Below are positions 1 to 4,438 of a stretch of DNA of 7,086 nucleotides, in pieces. The stretch is from an uncultured Veillonella sp. (GTDB taxonomy: Bacteria; Bacillota; Negativicutes; Veillonellales; Veillonellaceae), in assembly GCA_937930265.1 (NCBI GenBank), contig CALGLI010000083.1, positions 1 to 7,086 on the forward strand, given 5' to 3'. How positions within the stretch are numbered: the stretch's first letter is position 1; the number at the start of each line of letters is the position of its first letter. Both the position numbers and the translations under genes were made by a program. Under the pieces are notes generated by a model. The model did no database searches and was not told where the DNA came from. It was given only the letters and a program-made list of their open reading frames with translations.

Positions 1-150
1 ACGGGGGTATATGCTAAGGGGGTACCATTGGAATTAGCCATACCAGAGAGTGTAGTAGATCAGGAAAAGGATTCTCGTGTATTACTTGAAAAAATTGGGG
101 ATACAGAACAAGAAAAAGATGGTATAATAAATATATCGAATTCTAATTGA
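1..150 (+). CDS. C-terminal fragment of an unidentified protein (5' end outside window)
   Basis: Frame 1 is open from the first base and ends at a TGA at 148-150, giving the last 49 residues of a protein whose start lies outside the window. The tail begins TGVYAKGVPLELAIPES and then becomes charged and polar (many Glu, Asp and Lys), ending in a Ser/Asn-rich stretch. That is typical of a variable hydrophilic C-terminus. No motif, transmembrane segment or catalytic residue lets me name a family. It is read in the same direction as the ArsR-type regulator that follows 36 bases later, so the two might belong together, for instance as a metal transporter and its sensor, but that rests on position only. 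Open frame, base composition and context make a real coding end likely. Confidence 0.55.
   Translation, partial: TGVYAKGVPLELAIPESVVDQEKDSRVLLEKIGDTEQEKDGIINISNSN
120..128 (+). promoter_or_regulatory. Probable extended -10 promoter of the ArsR-family gene
   Basis: TGGTATAAT at 120-128 is a perfect extended -10 element (TGn followed by TATAAT). It lies inside the end of the upstream gene, and transcription would start near 135, about 50 bases before the regulator's start codon. No good -35 hexamer sits 16-18 bases upstream, which is tolerated by extended -10 promoters. Just downstream, 135-151 contains a gapped inverted repeat (ATC, AATT, CT, AATT, GAT), and ATCGAA occurs at 135-140 and again at 155-160. 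These could be an operator for autorepression, as is common for ArsR/SmtB proteins, but the symmetry is weak. Confidence 0.45.
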
Positions 151-186
151 TGAAATCGAACACTAATGTATGATAGCGAGGTTAAG

Positions 187-483
187 ATGGAAACAAATCA
201 ACAAGAGTTGGAAACACAATTGTTAGCTGAACTATTTAAGGTCTTAGGTGATCCAACGCGGTTGCGTATTGTTAGACATCTGCTTTCGAAAGAAATGTGT
301 GTGACTGAAATTGCAGATGCTATGGATATGGGCCAATCAGCTATATCTCATCAGTTGCGTGTGTTGCGTCAAGCAAGACTTGTAACATTCCGAAAAGAAG
401 GAAAAACAGCTTGGTATCGCTTAAATGATGATCATGTGATTGTACTGATCCGTCAAGGGTTAGAACACGTCAGTCATCAATAG
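187..483 (+). CDS. ArsR/SmtB-family metal-sensing repressor, zinc-type alpha5 site
   Basis: Predicted 98-residue cytoplasmic winged-helix repressor of the ArsR/SmtB family, which releases DNA when it binds metal. Visible marks are the family's FKVLGDPTRLRI segment (17-28), the recognition helix with QSAISHQLRVLR (50-61), and the wing with RKEGKTAWYRL (69-79). Asp81, His83, His94 and His97 have exactly the D-x-H-x10-H-x2-H spacing of the alpha5 zinc site of CzrA. A single Cys38 sits where SmtB has Cys61 of its alpha3N site, but the N-terminus has no Cys or His partner, and the ArsR-type Cys pair is absent. This favours a CzrA-like zinc (or cobalt/nickel) sensor over an arsenic sensor. I chose ATG 187 because GAGG (178-181) precedes it. 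An in-frame ATG at 166 would add seven residues but has no ribosome-binding site. The regulated gene is not evident; autoregulation or control of the cut-off upstream gene is possible. Confidence 0.9.
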   Translation: METNQQELETQLLAELFKVLGDPTRLRIVRHLLSKEMCVTEIADAMDMGQSAISHQLRVLRQARLVTFRKEGKTAWYRLNDDHVIVLIRQGLEHVSHQ

Positions 484-503
484 TAACTAAGTTAGAAAGG
501 CGT

Positions 504-556
504 AGAAACTGTAACATAATGTAAGGGGCTACATTGTGTTACAGTTTCTTTTATTT
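504..556 (+). terminator. Rho-independent terminator of the ArsR-family gene
   Basis: A 20-base-pair hairpin (504-523 with 530-549, one G-U wobble, loop AGGGGC at 524-529) is followed by a T-rich run ending near 556. It starts 20 bases after the regulator's stop codon. The stem is mostly A/T but long. On the other strand the flank is not T-rich, so it should act mainly on + strand transcripts. Confidence 0.85.
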
Positions 557-606
557 GAAAAAGGAAAACCCTATGCGTTGGCTCCTAAAGAAAACAACGC
601 ATAGGG
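557..606 (-). terminator. Rho-independent terminator of the AEC transporter gene
   Basis: Perfect 12-base-pair inverted repeat, CCCTATGCGTTG at 569-580 and its complement at 595-606, with a 14-base loop. Read on the - strand it is followed by TTTTCCTTTTTC (568 down to 557). It begins 9 bases beyond the transporter's stop codon, so it fits a terminator for that gene. It lies back-to-back with the terminator of the convergent regulator gene. Confidence 0.88.
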
Positions 607-615
607 GGTGTACGT

Positions 616-1596
616 TTATAAAGGGAATACATAATATGCCAGCAAAATAGCTAGTGGCATGGTGAAAGAAGATAGAACTGTAGTAGCCAATACGAGTTGT
701 GTGGCCAGTTCTGGATTGTTGTTCATCTCTACAGCCATGAGCGCGGTATTGACAGCGGATGGGACGGAATAGGCGATGATGATACTTTGTGCAGCGATAG
801 CACTTAATGGTGTATAATACATTGTCACAGGCAATACTACGATAAGTGCTAATACAGGGCCTGCGATTAACCGCAAGAAAGAAGTAATCATTACATCTTT
901 CTTGATGAAGTTCCAAGGTGTACGGTTTAATTGTACGCCTAGGGTGAGCATAGCAGCTCCTACAAAGCAACGACCAAAGATGTCGAGAGGACCCCATAGA
1001 ATGGTTTGGGTGAAATCAATAGGAATGTAATAGTGAGCGATAATAGATATAGGCACACAATATATAATAGGAATATGTAAGATGGTACGTAGTGATTCTG
1101 CCGTGCTTAATTTACCTTTTCCTGCTTGATAAAACCCTAAGGAATTACAGAAAATAGTTTGTATGATGAATGTAGCTATAATAGCGATGACCCCATCATG
1201 TAAATAGGGAGTACCACCATCAATAATATACGGCTCATTGGCAAATACAAAAGTGCCGAGAGCAACGCCAAGGTTACCAATATTAGAGAACATGACCGCA
1301 TTGCGGACGATTTCTGTTTTTCCTAAATTGTAGCCTTGCCATTTCGCGACAAGCCCTGCTATCGCAGAATTGGCGAATAAGATGATGAGAGCACAGCCGA
1401 ATATTTCAAAACTTTCATGGGTCAAATCGGTGACGTAAAAGGATTTTAAAATATAGGCGGGCAAAAATAGATAAAAGTTTAGCTTGCTCAAGGTGCGTAA
1501 GTCGAGGTGAAACCAGCGGTCTAAGAGGACCCCCATCAGTGTGAGTAATAGGATGGGGACGATACTAGTCAGTATGATGTGAAAAAATAAATCCAT
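616..1596 (-). CDS. AEC-family (auxin efflux carrier-like) transporter
   Basis: Predicted 326-residue integral membrane carrier of the AEC family. Bacterial members include malate/malonate permease-like proteins and many uncharacterised carriers; substrate and direction cannot be read from the sequence. It is hydrophobic throughout, with about ten likely membrane spans in two halves around a polar central loop (about 155-172). The first half holds the signature NIGNLG at 105-110 following NAVMFS. The second half holds SVPSAVNT at 277-284 and a C-terminal TTVLSSFTMPL stretch (305-315) typical of the family. Length is normal. I chose the ATG at 1596 because AAGGAGG (complement of 1605-1611) lies 8 bases upstream. 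An in-frame ATG 21 codons earlier has no such site and would extend a hydrophilic, unlike-family tail through the promoter. It is transcribed divergently from modA and ends at its own terminator, so it is probably monocistronic. The mod neighbour does not establish a link to oxyanion transport. Confidence 0.88.
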   Translation of the reverse strand: MDLFFHIILTSIVPILLLTLMGVLLDRWFHLDLRTLSKLNFYLFLPAYILKSFYVTDLTHESFEIFGCALIILFANSAIAGLVAKWQGYNLGKTEIVRNAVMFSNIGNLGVALGTFVFANEPYIIDGGTPYLHDGVIAIIATFIIQTIFCNSLGFYQAGKGKLSTAESLRTILHIPIIYCVPISIIAHYYIPIDFTQTILWGPLDIFGRCFVGAAMLTLGVQLNRTPWNFIKKDVMITSFLRLIAGPVLALIVVLPVTMYYTPLSAIAAQSIIIAYSVPSAVNTALMAVEMNNNPELATQLVLATTVLSSFTMPLAILLAYYVFPL

Positions 1597-1633
1597 AGGT
1601 ATAACCTCCTTAGGTTGTATAGTTGTCACCTCT

Positions 1634-1642
1634 ATTGTACCA
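1634..1642 (-). promoter_or_regulatory. Possible extended -10 promoter of the AEC transporter gene
   Basis: On the - strand the sequence TGGTACAAT (complement of 1634-1642) is an extended -10 element with one mismatch to TATAAT. It lies about 38 bases upstream of the start codon at 1596. TTGATT is found only 14 bases upstream of the hexamer, so the -35 is poor. The placement in the divergent spacer is right, but the element is unproven. Confidence 0.4.
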
Positions 1643-1660
1643 CATATAACTAAAATCAAT

Positions 1661-1688
1661 TTGCTTAATATCAGTTTTCTTGTATAAT
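1661..1688 (+). promoter_or_regulatory. Probable sigma-A-type promoter of modABC
   Basis: TTGCTT (1661-1666) and a perfect TATAAT (1683-1688) are separated by 16 bases. Transcription would start near 1695, leaving a leader of roughly 48 bases before modA. That leader is too short for a molybdenum-cofactor riboswitch. I could not see a convincing ModE-type palindrome in the spacer. Confidence 0.6.
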
Positions 1689-1742
1689 GAGAATATGTAG
1701 TAAGCTTCTAATTGTATATTATTTAAAAGGGAGGATATCATT

Positions 1743-2531
1743 ATGAAGCGTAATTGGTTAATGGGTTTGCTTATGGCAGGTATGTTAGTATTAGCTGGCT
1801 GCGGTGGACAAGGCACTACATCGTCTACAGCACCATCTACAACAGAAACAATTACCGTATCTGCAGCTGCTAGTATGCAAGGGGCGTTGGAAGAGCTGAA
1901 AGCAGACTATGTGAAAAAACACAATTTAAAACCGGAACAAATCAATGTTGTGTATGCTGGATCTGGTACATTACGTCAACAAATTGAAGAGGGCGCACCA
2001 TCCAGTATCTTTATTTCTGCGAATAAAAAGAACATGGACCAATTGAATGAAAAAGGTTTGATGGATAACATTCGCCCATTCGTAGCCAACACATTGGTGA
2101 TGATCGTACCAAAAGGGAAAGATGCAGTTACATTGGACAATATTACGAATGCAAAACGCGTAGCTATCGGCACTGTAGAAACAGTACCAGCAGGTAAATA
2201 TGCGAAAGAATCTTTAACAAAAGCGAATCTATGGGATGCAGTAGAACCTAATATCGTATTTGCAAAAGACGTAAAAGCAGTAGGTGCGTACATTGCAGAA
2301 GGCGCTGCTGACGTTGGTTTCGTGTATAAAACAGATGCTTTAGCATTGAAAGATAAAGTAGACATTTCTGCCACTGTAGATGCGAAGTTACATGCGCCTA
2401 TTGAATATCCAATCGGTATGGTGAAAAAGAACCAAAATAAATTAGCAGAAGACTTCTATAACTATGTAACAAGTAAGGAAGCTAGCGAAGTATTAGCTAA
2501 ATGGGGCTTCGCTGAACCGGCTCAACAATGA
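1743..2531 (+). CDS. modA: Molybdate ABC transporter, substrate-binding lipoprotein
   Basis: Captures molybdate (and usually tungstate) outside the cytoplasmic membrane and delivers it to ModB. The 262-residue precursor has a basic-hydrophobic signal peptide ending in the lipobox LAGC, so Cys20 should be lipidated, and then a Thr/Ser-rich tether to about residue 35. The rest matches the ModA fold: VSAAASMQGAL (39-49), YAGSGTL (71-77), GAPSSIFISA (84-93), VPAGKYAKE (148-156) and FVYKTDA (193-199). By alignment from memory with E. coli ModA, the oxyanion ligands Ser12, Ser39, Ala125, Val152 and Tyr170 correspond to Ser44, Ser74, Ala150, Val177 and Tyr195, all conserved. ATG 1743 is preceded by AAGGGAGG (1727-1734) at 8 bases. 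It is the first gene of modABC and its last codons overlap the modB start. Confidence 0.95.
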   Translation: MKRNWLMGLLMAGMLVLAGCGGQGTTSSTAPSTTETITVSAAASMQGALEELKADYVKKHNLKPEQINVVYAGSGTLRQQIEEGAPSSIFISANKKNMDQLNEKGLMDNIRPFVANTLVMIVPKGKDAVTLDNITNAKRVAIGTVETVPAGKYAKESLTKANLWDAVEPNIVFAKDVKAVGAYIAEGAADVGFVYKTDALALKDKVDISATVDAKLHAPIEYPIGMVKKNQNKLAEDFYNYVTSKEASEVLAKWGFAEPAQQ

Positions 2532-3187
2532 TAGCTTTACAGTTATCCATCGAAGTCGCATTCTTGGCGCTCCTCATTAATGTGGTGGTGGGCCTCAGCC
2601 TTACCTATGTGATGAAGCGATATTCTTTCCCAGGAAAATCTCTGATTGATTCCTTCTTTACATTGCCCTTGGTATTACCGCCAGTGGTATTAGGCTTTGT
2701 GTTGCTTATCATATTTTCTCCTGGCAATGCCTTTGGAGCATGGCTAGAGGCTCACGGTATTCGAGTGGTGTTCTCTAAGTTGGGCGCTATCATTGCATCG
2801 GCAGTGGTCAGCTTTCCTTTGTTTTATCAATCGGTACGAACTGCCCTGGCGGCTATCGATCGAGATATGGAAGATGTAGCTCGCACTTTGGGGGCCTCGG
2901 AATTTCGTGTGTTTTGGACAATTTCACTGCCACTGGCATGGAAGGGAATCCTCAGCGGGTCCATCTTGTGTTTTGCCCGTGGCTTAGGAGAATTTGGCGC
3001 CACTATTTTGATTGCTGGAAATATTCCAGGTGTGACGAGAACAATGCCATTAGCCATTTATTCTCTTGTAGAATTTGGCGACTATAGTGGAGCTTTTGAA
3101 CTTGTCATTTATATTTGTGTCTTAACATTGGGTCTTGTGTGGGCCATTCAAGGTCTTACCAAAGGTTCCCTCTTCTCAAATCGGTAA
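2528..3187 (+). CDS. modB: Molybdate ABC transporter, permease
   Basis: Membrane channel subunit, expected to work as a dimer with two ModC ATPases. The 219-residue protein is hydrophobic, with about five or six spans, the usual size for ModB. The segment TLPLVLPPVVLGF (45-57) is characteristic of ModB/CysT-type permeases. The cytoplasmic EAA-like loop that docks on the ATPase is EDVARTLGASEFRVFWTISL (115-134) followed by PL, with the conserved Gly122 and the Leu-Pro pair. FARGLGEFGAT (149-159) is another strongly conserved stretch. The start ATG overlaps the modA stop (ATGA, 2528-2531), and I see no Shine-Dalgarno site of its own, so translation is probably coupled to modA. The stop codon in turn overlaps the modC ribosome-binding site. 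Confidence 0.95.
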   Translation: MIALQLSIEVAFLALLINVVVGLSLTYVMKRYSFPGKSLIDSFFTLPLVLPPVVLGFVLLIIFSPGNAFGAWLEAHGIRVVFSKLGAIIASAVVSFPLFYQSVRTALAAIDRDMEDVARTLGASEFRVFWTISLPLAWKGILSGSILCFARGLGEFGATILIAGNIPGVTRTMPLAIYSLVEFGDYSGAFELVIYICVLTLGLVWAIQGLTKGSLFSNR

Positions 3188-3196
3188 GGAGGTACT

Positions 3197-3820
3197 ATGA
3201 TTTCCTTTGACATTGTTATAGAACGAGGAACTTTTACGGTGAAAGCCCAAGGGACCTTGCGAGAAGGGATAACCACATTAATGGGACCCTCTGGGAGTGG
3301 AAAATCTACATTTTTGAAAGCTCTGTGTGGACTGTTGACACCGAAAGAAGGTAAGATTATAGCCAATGATGTGGTATGGTTCGAAAAGGGAAAGGTCACG
3401 CCTACCCAAGAACGACACATTGGCTATATGCCGCAAGGTAATATTGTGTTTCCTCATATGACGGTGGAGGAAAATATCCGGTACAGCAAACAAGGGTCTC
3501 CAAAGTTATTCGATCATATTGTGGAACGATTGCGATTGACACCACATCTCAAGAAGAAAGCCAAAGGCTTGTCTGGTGGGGAGCAACAACGAGTGGCATT
3601 AGGTCGGGCATTGTATTCTAAACCAGTACTTCTCATATTGGATGAACCATTGACGGCGTTAGATGTGAATCTACGAGCTCAGCTGCAACAAGATTTAGTG
3701 GCTATCATCTCTGAGTGGGGTATTCCTTGTTTATGGGTCACTCATAGTGAGGAAGAAGCAGCAGCAGTAGGGAATCATCGACTTATTTGTCGAGATGGAG
3801 TTATTGCAGAAGAGGTGTAA
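3197..3820 (+). CDS. modC: Molybdate ABC transporter, ATP-binding protein lacking the MOP/TOBE domain
   Basis: ATPase that drives molybdate uptake through ModB. All nucleotide-binding elements are present in its 207 residues: Walker A GPSGSGKST (30-38), Q-loop Gln80, signature LSGGEQQ (125-131), Walker B VLLILDEP (144-151), the D-loop Ala-Leu-Asp (154-156) and the switch His183. Classical ModC proteins such as that of E. coli run to about 350 residues because a C-terminal MOP/TOBE domain binds oxyanion and inhibits transport. Here the protein ends just after the ATPase fold. I read the other frames after the stop and found nothing MOP-like, so this appears to be a natural short form, not a frameshift. 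AAGGAGG (3186-3192) overlaps the modB stop and lies only 4 bases before the ATG, which suggests coupled translation. Assignment to molybdate relies on ModA and ModB next door. Confidence 0.93.
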   Translation: MISFDIVIERGTFTVKAQGTLREGITTLMGPSGSGKSTFLKALCGLLTPKEGKIIANDVVWFEKGKVTPTQERHIGYMPQGNIVFPHMTVEENIRYSKQGSPKLFDHIVERLRLTPHLKKKAKGLSGGEQQRVALGRALYSKPVLLILDEPLTALDVNLRAQLQQDLVAIISEWGIPCLWVTHSEEEAAAVGNHRLICRDGVIAEEV

Positions 3821-3823
3821 GGG

Positions 3824-3970
3824 GAAGGCGGGTTCATAAGGTGAATTGGGAAGTTCAGCTTCTATGCAATAGGACTGCCATAGATGAATCCATAGTACAA
3901 CAGATGCAATACGACTGCGGTAAATGGACTTCATATTGCGATACAAGCTGTACGACTGCGGCGATAAATA
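3824..3970. repeat. Degenerate direct repeat, period about 40-41 bases, three recognisable copies
   Basis: A 17-base core recurs at 3864-3880 (ATGCAATAGGACTGCCA), 3904-3920 (ATGCAATACGACTGCGG) and 3945-3961 (AAGCTGTACGACTGCGG). Neighbouring copies agree at 14 of 17 positions by my count. Between the first two, similarity continues past the core (ATG, then CATA). A weaker fourth relative may precede them from 3824, with CATAAGGTGAAT resembling the first copy's CATAGATGAAT. It lies between the modC stop and the hairpin at 4008. No convincing gene covers it. Confidence 0.5.
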
Positions 3971-4007
3971 CGTGCACAATTAGAAAAATAGAATAATAGA
4001 TAGGGTC

Positions 4008-4060
4008 ATAGAGGAATGTTGATACACTTAGATCAGCATTCCTCTATATTAGCTTTGTTT
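4008..4060 (+). terminator. Likely terminator of the modABC transcript
   Basis: A 16-base-pair hairpin (4008-4023 with 4032-4047, one G-U wobble) encloses the loop ACACTTAG. It is followed by an interrupted T-rich stretch (4049-4060, including GTTT). The stem is strong but the U-tract does not start immediately, so termination may be partial. It sits 187 bases past the modC stop and well before the glmS promoter. Confidence 0.65.
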
Positions 4061-4063
4061 TAG

Positions 4064-4093
4064 TTGTGAGTGAAGTTTATGTATCATTATAGT
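4064..4093 (+). promoter_or_regulatory. Weak candidate upstream promoter for glmS
   Basis: TTGTGA (4064-4069) and TATAGT (4088-4093) are spaced 18 bases apart; each is a partial match to consensus. Just downstream, TATGTA-CCT-TACATA (4107-4121) is a perfect 6-base inverted repeat that could be a protein-binding site or chance in A/T-rich DNA. It is weaker than the promoter at 4136-4165. Confidence 0.25.
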
Positions 4094-4135
4094 ATGACAA
4101 AAATTATATGTACCTTACATAAATTTCTTTATTTC

Positions 4136-4165
4136 TTTACAGTAACGGCTCATATGAAGTATAAT
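4136..4165 (+). promoter_or_regulatory. Probable main promoter of glmS-trpS
   Basis: TTTACA (4136-4141, five of six consensus bases) and a perfect TATAAT (4160-4165) are separated by 18 bases. Transcription would begin near 4172, giving a leader of about 267 bases that carries the ribozyme. The first part of that leader can form a 7-base-pair stem (TGACTAT at 4177-4183 with ATAGTCA at 4201-4207, 17-base loop). Confidence 0.7.
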
Positions 4166-4254
4166 ACTACTGATTATGACTATTTTTAACATACTTAGGC
4201 ATAGTCAAAAGAACTGTCGAAACACATGCAAAGGAGGAACCAAATTCGTACAGG

Positions 4255-4414
4255 CGAATAGCGCAAGCACTGGAAAGAGACAGCTTTCACAGTGGACGAG
4301 GTAGAGGAGTATCGAAATTCAGCGGATGCCTCTCGGCTAGCTTCCGTCGTAGAAGTAGAGCAAAACACCGAGGTGACTGGGTGCACAAAAGCTACTTTCA
4401 GAAGCAACAGTAAT
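4255..4414 (+). ncRNA. glmS ribozyme (glucosamine-6-phosphate-activated self-cleaving riboswitch)
   Basis: This leader RNA is expected to bind glucosamine-6-phosphate as a cofactor and cleave itself, after which the mRNA is degraded and GlmS synthesis falls. Hallmarks appear in the right order: the cleavage motif AGCGC, with predicted cleavage between A4260 and G4261; a P1 hairpin (CACTG 4268-4272 with CAGTG 4290-4294, and GAAAG 4273-4277 with CTTTC 4284-4288); the conserved GACGAGG (4295-4301); a core helix AGAGG (4303-4307) with CCTCT (4329-4333) enclosing ATCGA (4311-4315) and GCGGATG (4322-4328); and further 3' helices, such as CACC (4366-4369) with GGGTG (4379-4383) and AAGTAG (4353-4358) with CTACTT (4392-4397). 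It lies directly before glmS, the expected place. The 3' limit is approximate. An open frame through this region is not protein coding. Confidence 0.93.
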
Positions 4415-4438
4415 GAATTAATCAAGGAGGTACATACC

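Noticed and set aside
551..997. - strand 148-codon frame overlapping the AEC gene
   Set aside because: It is a different frame within the transporter gene and reads through the terminator; its low-complexity Cys/Tyr/His-rich product is typical of a shadow.
1689..1742. Molybdenum-cofactor riboswitch or ModE site before modA
   Set aside because: The leader is only about 48 bases, too short for that riboswitch, and the AATAT...ATATT symmetry around AAGCTT is off-centre and poor.
1610..1816. - strand open frame across the modA start and the divergent promoter region
   Set aside because: It overlaps the signal peptide of modA and both promoters, has no ribosome-binding site and looks like a shadow frame.
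3824..3970. CRISPR array
   Set aside because: The copies differ at several positions, the similarity extends into the would-be spacers, there are only three or four copies and no cas genes are in the window.
3787..3996. Open frame of 69 codons overlapping the end of modC (Cys-rich product)
   Set aside because: It starts at a TTG inside modC with no ribosome-binding site, runs through the degenerate repeat, and resembles no known family, including MOP domains.
4226..4261. Eleven-codon leader peptide from ATG 4226 to a TAG that spans the ribozyme cleavage site
   Set aside because: No Shine-Dalgarno site precedes the ATG, the peptide has no run of regulatory codons, and the stop position is probably coincidence.
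4292..4438. 49-residue N-terminal extension of GlmS
   Set aside because: The region is the ribozyme; the catalytic Cys must follow the initiator Met at 4439, which has a strong ribosome-binding site.
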